A DNA stretch of 64,000 nucleotides, taken from Flavilitoribacter nigricans DSM 23189 = NBRC 102662 (lineage in GTDB: Bacteria > Bacteroidota > Bacteroidia > Chitinophagales > Saprospiraceae). Below the pieces are notes generated by a model, which was not told where the DNA came from, ran no database searches, and saw only the letters and a program-made list of their open reading frames with translations. This document shows, one piece after another, positions 57,231-64,000 of the stretch; the first letter of the stretch is position 1, and the number at the start of each line of letters is the position of its first letter. The stretch lies in NCBI RefSeq assembly GCF_002646595.1, contig NZ_PDUD01000018.1, forward strand, positions 186,001 through 250,000, written 5' to 3'. The position numbers and the translations under genes were made by a program.

Positions 57231-60200
57231 CTAAAATTTCACCACTTTCCGGTAGCCTTTATAGCCGGCAGCCGTTTCGAAAGAGATCCAATAGACACCA
57301 CCCGGAAGCTCCGCCAGGGAGAGCCGGTGTTCCCAGACACTATTGGCTACCTGGATCTGTTCCGTTCGGATCAGATCACCCGTTCCTGACCACAATTTTA
57401 TGCGGACCGGCTCGGGATCGACTCCGTCAAAACGGATATTGAGCTGGTCGCTGGTCGGATTGGGCCAGATGGTCAGGGCCGAAAGGAATTCAGGATCAAC
57501 CGTGGCGTTTGGAGTACCCACCACAATGATCACCGAATCCGAGAAGGCACAATCCGATTCCGGATCGCCAATGGTATAAAATACTTCATAGATGCCTTCT
57601 CCGGCTTCTTCAACGTTAAAGGTATTCTCGAATACAAAGGGACCGGAATACAGGCCACTGTCCGGGAAGCCCGTAGGTAATTCGATCAGACCGGCATCCA
57701 GCGGTACATAGACCGTGTCCGCATCCAATACCACTGCGATGGGGGTCGATAGCGGTAAAACCGTAATCATTTGCTGCGCCCGTCCCGCGTTGCCGCACTG
57801 GTCCGTTACGATGATGCTCCGGGCCACCAATCCGGTATCCGTACAGCTTACCGGTACCACCCATTCATCCTCATAGCCGATGCTGTTGGAGACATAACAA
57901 TTGTCTTCGATATTCGTCGGGAACCCGGTTGCGCTCAGCCGTACCAGATCACTGGCTACAACCGTAACCGGTCCGGGAGGATTGAAAGTCGGTGGTATGG
58001 AATCTTTCACCTGGATCACCTGGGAGTTGGTCACTTCCAGGCCGCATTCGGTCCGCACTTTCCATTGTCGCTGGTACAGCACTTCACAAGGCGAAGCCGA
58101 TACCAGATTATCCGAGTAGGTAACTTTCGTATTGGTACAGAAGTAATCCGGGAAGAAAGGACTACCCGTCAGCGTGGTATCCTCTGCCTCCGGCCGGCAA
58201 TTTACCCGCACGAACGAAGGCGGCCAGACGATGGCCGGCGCGGAGCGGTTATCGATCTCAATGGTTTGCTCAGTCTCGGTGACGTTCCCACAGGGATCTT
58301 TTACTTCCCAACTCCGGATGATCTGTTTCAGGCAACTGATCGAGTCAAATACCTGATCCGTATAGGAGAAACTCAGAGCCGGATGATCGTCAAATTTCAG
58401 GGATGGAATGCCGCTCACTTCCAGATTGGCCGCATCTTCCACACAATCCAGTCGGGTGATCCCGAACGGATTCAGTTCGGGTCCGAGCGTATCCCGGTAG
58501 AGGAAGATCTGATCCGCCACTCGTTTATTACCGCGGTTGTCAGTTACTGTCCATCGGCGGGTGATGGTTTCTTCACAGCCGCCGATCGTAGTGATATCGT
58601 CCACATAAGAGATCGCATCCACCTGACCGCAGAAAGAGAAAACGTTTTGGATCGTTCCCGTTATCGAAGTATCCTGCAGGTCGCTGAAGCGGGCGATCAC
58701 GATCGGATCCGGCAATTCCAGGTTGATGGGTTCCTGGTTGACCAGGAAGTGCTGGTAAGCGTAAGTGGTATTGCCGCACAGGTCGGAGATCGTCCAGCGC
58801 TTGGTTACCGCCGCAAAGGGGAAACTATCGTTCTCATAGATCGTGTCCCGGATTGACGCGAGGTCTTCATTGCCCCGGATATTATCTACGATCAGGCTCC
58901 GGTTGATCTGGCTGGGTATCGCGGCCAGATAGGCATCTCCCAGACAGGGGAAATACATGGTATCCGGCGCCATAAAGGACGGTGCGAGCGTATCCACGAT
59001 GTCCACCGAAACCGGTCTGGACTCCAGAAAACCGCATTTATCGTCGTAAACCTCCGCCACGAAAGAATACCGGAAACAGGGATCTCCCCGATTCTCCATC
59101 GGTAATGGCTCCCGTACCTGTGAGGTGTAGCGGATCTGGGCATTATCATTACAGCTGGTAAATTCTATATCGTATTCCAGTTCACCGACCAGACTATCCA
59201 ACTGGTTCATACTGATGGCCTGGCCGTTCAGCAACTGGGCGGCAAGAGTAGAATCATTCATAAAACTCAACCCGGAAGGTACGGAACCGGCAATGAGGTC
59301 TCCGGCCGCAATAAACTCGATACAGGAGAATACATCCACGCTCAATGCGTAGGAAGCAGTTACGTCGCCGGCTTCATCGAGGAAGCGCCACACAAAGTCG
59401 CTGGCCGCACAGGTCGTATCGCTGGGAACCACCTCTCCCTCGTAGAAAAAGTCGATCTCTTCGTGATTGCTGCAATCTGCGTTACTCAGCAGCAGTGAAT
59501 TGGCATCGAGTAAATTATACAGGTCATTGACATTCTCTTGACTGACCCGTACGCTACTGCCGCTAAGCGTGCCGCCGGTAGCTTCGATCTGCTGTCTCAC
59601 TGCGGGTTTGAGGCCAACAATGATGGGATCCATCCGGGAATCGAATACCAGTTCCTGCTGGCTTTCCGCAACATTACCGCAGCTATCGGTAAAACGCCAC
59701 GTCCGGTCGATCCGGGCGAAGCAACGGGAAGAATCAGAAACCATATCGGTGAAGGTGGTATCTACAATAGGATGGTCGTCGGAAATAACCTTCGGAATGC
59801 CTACGATCGCAAAATTGGTTGTATCGGACAAGCGGTTGAAGGTCACTTTCGGCAGGTGCTCCAAAACGGGATCCACCGTATCTTCGTAAATGATCAACTG
59901 ATGGTAAGACCGGCGATTGCCCACGGAATCCTCGGCCGTCCAGGTGCGAATGACCGTATCCCGGCAGGCCGTAATAGTAGGTTTGTCGTCAACGTAGAGC
60001 GTATCGGTGATCGGGCCGCAAAGGGAGCTGATATCCATCAGGCTGCCGGTGATGCGGGTGTCTCCGATCAGCGAAATCCGATTGACGTAAGCCGTATCGG
60101 GTGCCGTGAAAGAGATGGGTTCTTCGTCCACGATAAAGCGTTGGAAAACCTTGCCCTGATTACCACAGGAATCCACCAGCGTCCATTCTTTGGTTACCTC

Positions 60201-63104
60201 CAGGAAACTGGGGTTGTTGCTCAGATAGACCTGGCTGTGAATTCTGGAGGTATCCTCATTGCCGACAATGTTATCCACTACCAGCGAAGTGTCGATCAGA
60301 CTGGCGTGGGCAGCGGCGAAGGCATCGTCCAGACAGGCAAAATGCATGGTGTCCAGCGGCGGAAGCGTAGGCGGCAGCGTATCCAGAATGCTGATATAGA
60401 AAGAGTCCTGGGCCGGTACCACAAAGCCGCAGACTTCATCGAACAGTTCCACTTTCAGCAAATACTTAAAACAGGTATCCTGCCCGTTTTCGTGGGGTAC
60501 CCGGATCCGCTCTCCCAGAATATATCGCTCCTGCGTATTATCGTTACAGGTAGTAAAATCAATCGAATAATCCAGATTGCTCACCACCTGATCCATTGCA
60601 TCCAGATCGAAATCTCCGTTTTCATTAGCCAGGACCATCAGGCTGAAATCTCCTGATTTCTGCATTCCGGGTCCGACGGAAGAAGAATCGATCCCCACCA
60701 CCGCATTCAATTCGATACAGGTTTCCAGTTCCAAACTAATGGTATGGGTGAGCGAAACGCCTCCTTCGGAATTAAAGAAATCCCAGGCAAAGAAGGCAGC
60801 AGAGCAACTATCAACCGTCAGAGGATCTCCCTGGTAGGCGAATTTAATGCTGGAAAAAGAAGCACAGAGGTTATTGGCCAGATCGAGGGAGTTTTTGTCC
60901 AAAATGAGGAACAGTTCCAGAGCGGCTCCCTGATTGATATAGATCGCATCACCTTCTACGCGACCGCCAATCGCCGTGATCTGGTCAACCACAATGGGTT
61001 TCAGCCCGGCTACGACCGGAGTTTCTACTTTTACCAGTTCGGTGGCCAGGTATCCCAGGATACAAGCTTCGCTGGGTGTATACAGTGAATCGCCGACGGC
61101 GACCATACAGGTATCCGCCGCTGCGATCAGGTCATCACAAGCGTCCGTATTCATCAATCGCCGGTAGGTCGCCGCCTGTTCGACGATCATGGGTTGTTGT
61201 TTGGCCTGGTACTCCAGGATCATATCCTTTTGAAAGAAGCTGCGAATGAGCAAACTGTCCGACGCATCCGAACTCAACATTAACTGGTCATTGTAAAAGA
61301 TCTCCAGTCGTTCTGAAGTCCGGTCGAACAGAAAGGACAGATCATACTCTTCCACTCGTGCCGGGTTCAGCGGCAGATCAGCCATTTTTGTGGTATCCCC
61401 ATACAGGAATACGACGCCCGTCCGGTTGAAGAAACCATCACTCATCCGGACTTCGATCAGCTGCTCCATATCGTTCTTCAGGAAGATATTACCGCCGAAA
61501 TTGCCCAGTGGATTGGACAGGCGGGAAAAACTGTTCACCCGGAAACGGTTGGTGTTTAACTGATTGAGCGAAAAGGATACCTGGGCTTTGCCACCAGTGG
61601 GAATAAACAGCTGAGGGTTAAAATCCTCCAGCTCATTCGGTACGATGATCTCCGCCTTATCGAGGATCGGATTCTGGACCATCCATTTCTGCGAGTTCAT
61701 TTCGATCTCTCCGAGTGGATGCGTGTCGAAATTATCGCAAAAAACCGCCTCCCAGGATGGAGACAACTGGCAACTATTGACAACGGGCGGTTCCTGAATA
61801 CAGATATTGTCCAGCTCGTAGTATTCTCCCGAGCGTCCGACAAATACCGCCGTCAGGGAGTGATCGTTATTGATATTGACCACACTGTCCGGCAACGCCC
61901 AGGAATGCTGGAGCGTACCGTCGTGGTAAAAATTGAAATTCCAGGAAACGGTATCCACCAGAATGCTGAAATCCGACAGTTTACCCGACTTAAATTCCTG
62001 TACATTATAATCCGGCAATTGCTTGCGGTTAACGCGGAGCTCGACCGATTCGATCCGGGATGCATTCTTCCGGAAACGAAGATTCAGGATTTCCTTTTTC
62101 CGGGCGCTGTCCAGATAGAACCGCATACCTCCGCCACCACCGATGCCGACTCCGGCCTCGAGCAGTGCCTGAAAAGAATAGACAAATTTGGAAGAAAGGT
62201 TATTCGGTAATATGTGGCCAATCGAGTCGGCCATATTGATCATAACGTGGTTCAGACCATCCTCCTGGACCAGTACCCCGGTTTCATCCGGGCCGTTATA
62301 GGCTCGCCATTCGGGAGTATTGTTGGACAGGAAAGGCCCCAGGAAATAATCTTCGAAAGTATTGCAGTAGATATTGGTCCAGTCATCAATGCCGCAGGCA
62401 CAATTTTCCTCCGGCACCTGCACCGAATGGCACAGATCATCCAAAACGTAGTCATTAGACCCACTGGTAAAGACCATGTAGCCCAGATTGGCAAAGGAGT
62501 AAGGTAAGGTGGCCAGTCTTTCGTCGTTTAGCAGGAAGAAAGCGGAATCGATCCGGGTATTGAAGTATACCTCGAAGTGATCACCACCCGGATCCGGGCC
62601 CCAGGCGTGGCCGGCGATCAGGTTGCCTTGATGCAAAAACTTCAGGCTATCCTGCCGGATGGCAATAGCAACAGCCTGGTCAAAATTGCCGGCATCATTA
62701 CTCAAGAAAATGGTATCGAACTCGTTTCCGGTTTGTTGGAAAGCCAGATCCCATTCGAGATGGAACTGGTTGTCCATCATCAGACTAACCTGGGTGAGGT
62801 TCAGGATCGCAACGCGTCCGGAATCTACGGCCAGTTTTCGGTCCCCTTCATCCACGCCGGGAACGACTACGGCATTGAGCGAGTCGACCGGATGAGCGTC
62901 CCAGCGGGAACTCAACTCGGCAATGGTCAGACCGGGCTGATACGTATCAAAGCTTTCGCAAAAAAAACGGAATTCATCCGCAGGCGGAGCCAGGGACTGA
63001 CTCGAATGGGATGTGAATTGGAATTTTCCTTCATGGGATATGACCTTGGAAAAGATTCCAATGCCTAACAGGCAGACTAAGGAATGCAGTAAAATTCGGA
63101 GCAC
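57231..63104 (-). CDS. Giant T9SS-secreted multidomain protein (jelly-roll and HYR-like repeats)
   Basis: The start is a GTG at 63104; no ATG lies between it and the in-frame stop upstream, and it preserves the hydrophobic signal sequence MLRILLHSLVCLLGIGIF. Residues about 45-660 hold three similar modules, each starting with a Cys-x-x-Phe run (FFCESFDTY near 49, IYCNTFEDY near 245, VFCDNFDTH near 456) followed by LamG/jelly-roll-like strands. From about 697 a block of about 463 residues (VAGLKP ... SCGN) is followed directly by a second, diverged copy (about 1159-1620), both rich in HYR-like units with the SCGN or DLCGN pattern. A final region leads to a type IX sorting domain (TIWPNPTSDQL ... 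LPGGVYWISFET). No catalytic motif is visible; adhesion or matrix roles are the usual inference. Confidence 0.88.
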   Translation of the reverse strand: MLRILLHSLVCLLGIGIFSKVISHEGKFQFTSHSSQSLAPPADEFRFFCESFDTYQPGLTIAELSSRWDAHPVDSLNAVVVPGVDEGDRKLAVDSGRVAILNLTQVSLMMDNQFHLEWDLAFQQTGNEFDTIFLSNDAGNFDQAVAIAIRQDSLKFLHQGNLIAGHAWGPDPGGDHFEVYFNTRIDSAFFLLNDERLATLPYSFANLGYMVFTSGSNDYVLDDLCHSVQVPEENCACGIDDWTNIYCNTFEDYFLGPFLSNNTPEWRAYNGPDETGVLVQEDGLNHVMINMADSIGHILPNNLSSKFVYSFQALLEAGVGIGGGGGMRFYLDSARKKEILNLRFRKNASRIESVELRVNRKQLPDYNVQEFKSGKLSDFSILVDTVSWNFNFYHDGTLQHSWALPDSVVNINNDHSLTAVFVGRSGEYYELDNICIQEPPVVNSCQLSPSWEAVFCDNFDTHPLGEIEMNSQKWMVQNPILDKAEIIVPNELEDFNPQLFIPTGGKAQVSFSLNQLNTNRFRVNSFSRLSNPLGNFGGNIFLKNDMEQLIEVRMSDGFFNRTGVVFLYGDTTKMADLPLNPARVEEYDLSFLFDRTSERLEIFYNDQLMLSSDASDSLLIRSFFQKDMILEYQAKQQPMIVEQAATYRRLMNTDACDDLIAAADTCMVAVGDSLYTPSEACILGYLATELVKVETPVVAGLKPIVVDQITAIGGRVEGDAIYINQGAALELFLILDKNSLDLANNLCASFSSIKFAYQGDPLTVDSCSAAFFAWDFFNSEGGVSLTHTISLELETCIELNAVVGIDSSSVGPGMQKSGDFSLMVLANENGDFDLDAMDQVVSNLDYSIDFTTCNDNTQERYILGERIRVPHENGQDTCFKYLLKVELFDEVCGFVVPAQDSFYISILDTLPPTLPPLDTMHFACLDDAFAAAHASLIDTSLVVDNIVGNEDTSRIHSQVYLSNNPSFLEVTKEWTLVDSCGNQGKVFQRFIVDEEPISFTAPDTAYVNRISLIGDTRITGSLMDISSLCGPITDTLYVDDKPTITACRDTVIRTWTAEDSVGNRRSYHQLIIYEDTVDPVLEHLPKVTFNRLSDTTNFAIVGIPKVISDDHPIVDTTFTDMVSDSSRCFARIDRTWRFTDSCGNVAESQQELVFDSRMDPIIVGLKPAVRQQIEATGGTLSGSSVRVSQENVNDLYNLLDANSLLLSNADCSNHEEIDFFYEGEVVPSDTTCAASDFVWRFLDEAGDVTASYALSVDVFSCIEFIAAGDLIAGSVPSGLSFMNDSTLAAQLLNGQAISMNQLDSLVGELEYDIEFTSCNDNAQIRYTSQVREPLPMENRGDPCFRYSFVAEVYDDKCGFLESRPVSVDIVDTLAPSFMAPDTMYFPCLGDAYLAAIPSQINRSLIVDNIRGNEDLASIRDTIYENDSFPFAAVTKRWTISDLCGNTTYAYQHFLVNQEPINLELPDPIVIARFSDLQDTSITGTIQNVFSFCGQVDAISYVDDITTIGGCEETITRRWTVTDNRGNKRVADQIFLYRDTLGPELNPFGITRLDCVEDAANLEVSGIPSLKFDDHPALSFSYTDQVFDSISCLKQIIRSWEVKDPCGNVTETEQTIEIDNRSAPAIVWPPSFVRVNCRPEAEDTTLTGSPFFPDYFCTNTKVTYSDNLVSASPCEVLYQRQWKVRTECGLEVTNSQVIQVKDSIPPTFNPPGPVTVVASDLVRLSATGFPTNIEDNCYVSNSIGYEDEWVVPVSCTDTGLVARSIIVTDQCGNAGRAQQMITVLPLSTPIAVVLDADTVYVPLDAGLIELPTGFPDSGLYSGPFVFENTFNVEEAGEGIYEVFYTIGDPESDCAFSDSVIIVVGTPNATVDPEFLSALTIWPNPTSDQLNIRFDGVDPEPVRIKLWSGTGDLIRTEQIQVANSVWEHRLSLAELPGGVYWISFETAAGYKGYRKVVKF

Positions 63105-63494
63105 TACGCTTACGGTTTATGGGTGTAACTTTCTCTAAAAAAAGGTCGTCTGGATCTGATCGTTGAAATTTGTTGCCGGTCCTTTTCCCTCCATTTCGGC
63201 TATCCGATTAGGAAGTTAAATGGTAAAAAAGGTCTGTTCGGATAACGCTAAGTGTTGGAAAAAAGGGTCTTAACTATTTCGAAGCATCAAATTCAAACGG
63301 CTACTAATATCACAAGGCAAAAGGGAGCTCTATCTATAGGCGATCAAAGATAGAACAATTTACTTATTTACCATGTGACAGCCAGTAATACGATTTTTGG
63401 ATAATAATGTTTCCTTATCCACGGATAAGATTAGGTCGCCAAAAATTTCTTTGGTTATATTCGCGTTTCACACAACAATATTCAAAACAAAATT
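63105..63494. promoter_or_regulatory. Divergent intergenic region
   Basis: 390 bases between the giant T9SS protein (minus) and the Tat Gfo/Idh gene (plus), AT-rich and without a gene. It contains the palindrome listed separately. TATATTCG at 63455-63462 resembles, with one mismatch, the Bacteroidota -7 box for the plus-strand gene. Confidence 0.4.
63414..63429 (+). promoter_or_regulatory. Operator-like palindrome upstream of the Tat Gfo/Idh gene
   Basis: CTTATCC-AC-GGATAAG is a perfect 7+7 inverted repeat 65 bases before the start codon at 63495. Its position fits a regulator-binding site near or upstream of the promoter. The regulator is not known. Confidence 0.4.
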
Positions 63495-64000
63495 ATGGAA
63501 CCAAAACAAGCGTCTAGTTCTCGCAGGAAATTCATCAAATCCACAGCTGTGGCAGCGGGTGGAATTATGATCGTGCCCAGGCATGTTTTAGGAAAAGGTT
63601 TTATTCCCCCGAGTGATAAACTGAACCTGGCCAGTATCGGAGCCGGAGGTAAAGGCTGGTCGGATATCCGTAATGCCTACAATGACGGCGCCGAAAATGT
63701 AGTAGCGTTGTGCGATATAGATACCGCCCGTTGCGCCAATGCGATCAGTACCTGGCCCAAGGCAAAATTATATAACGATTTTCGGGTAATGCTCGAGGAA
63801 ATGAAGGACACCATCGATGCAGTCACCATTTCCACGCCCGACCACGTGCACGGCGTTGCCGCCATGACGGCCATGCAGCTGGGTATGCACGTGTACGTGC
63901 AGAAGCCGCTGACCCACAATATCTACGAAGCCCGTAAACTTACCGAAGGAGCCCGGGAATACAAAATCGTCAGCCAGATGGGTAACCAGGGCGCCTCCAA
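63495..64000 (+). CDS. Tat-exported Gfo/Idh/MocA family oxidoreductase (3' truncated by window)
   Basis: The first 168 residues are present and the frame runs off the window end. A twin-arginine signal is clear (SSRRKFIKSTAVAAGGIMIVP), so the folded cofactor-bound enzyme would be exported to the periplasm. The Rossmann fold follows (LNLASIGAGGKGWSDI, VVALCDIDT, AVTISTPDHVHGVAAM). The family EKP motif reads QKP (VYVQKPLTHNIYEAR), as in many exported Bacteroidota and Planctomycetes members of this group. These often work with DUF1080 and exported isomerase-like proteins, two of which lie at 17-22 kb. Confidence 0.92.
   Translation, partial: MEPKQASSSRRKFIKSTAVAAGGIMIVPRHVLGKGFIPPSDKLNLASIGAGGKGWSDIRNAYNDGAENVVALCDIDTARCANAISTWPKAKLYNDFRVMLEEMKDTIDAVTISTPDHVHGVAAMTAMQLGMHVYVQKPLTHNIYEARKLTEGAREYKIVSQMGNQGAS

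Overview
The window looks like a chromosomal segment of a marine or environmental member of the Bacteroidota, most likely a Saprospiria/Lewinella-type bacterium. The evidence is a SusC/SusD pair, three large secreted proteins ending in the type IX secretion (Por) sorting domain (YPNP/WPNP motif, then G-x-Y), a PadR/prefix-domain-permease pair of the Bacteroidota type, Tat-exported Gfo/Idh and isomerase proteins, and base composition a little above 50 % GC. No rRNA, tRNA, CRISPR array, phage or transposase gene was seen.

Layout. 1-4.2 kb: the 3' part of a SusC gene plus SusD, closed by a loopless palindromic terminator. 4.2-11.6 kb (minus strand): a polytopic membrane protein, a YdjC-type deacetylase lipoprotein, a PhoPQ-related hydrolase lipoprotein, a sialidase-like/ceramidase-like fusion protein and an AraC regulator. 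12-17 kb: a PfkB kinase-HAD phosphatase fusion, a DapA/NanA-superfamily lyase and an SSS sodium symporter, the symporter lying between two MITE-like palindromic elements. 17.2-22.3 kb: a Tat-exported sugar isomerase-like protein, a beta-propeller cytochrome c protein and a DUF1080/PA14-like protein. 22.6-27.6 kb: a metal-binding DJ-1/PfpI protein divergent from a GlxA-type regulator, then a PadR regulator translationally coupled to an FtsX/MacB permease.

27.7-36.6 kb: a GH2 glycosidase and a compact TetR-controlled operon (TetR, LolA-like periplasmic protein, two FtsX permeases, LolD-like ATPase, outer-membrane beta-barrel). This looks like a dedicated lipid or lipoprotein export route and is the best candidate for a poorly described system. 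36.8-38.4 kb: a DUF922 protease-like protein and a glucosaminidase. 38.5-44.7 kb: a uronate-type catabolic operon (GH88, isomerase, Gfo/Idh dehydrogenase, SDR, small membrane protein, SSS symporter). 44.8-49.3 kb: a tricorn-like S41 protease and an esterase. 49.4-57.0 kb: a GH30-Fn3-ricin T9SS enzyme, a PepSY pair whose upstream member carries a one-base frameshift, a GH71/99-like T9SS protein, a receptor-L/LRR-like lipoprotein and an RNase HI-like protein. 57.2-63.1 kb: a 1957-residue T9SS protein with a 463-residue tandem duplication. 63.5 kb to the end: the start of a Tat-exported Gfo/Idh protein.

Overall the region reads as carbohydrate scavenging (secreted and lipoprotein hydrolases, Na+ symporters, cytoplasmic or periplasmic sugar oxidoreductases and isomerases) interspersed with envelope export and regulatory modules. 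All family assignments come from reading motifs in the translated sequence. No database search was possible, and substrates are inferred.
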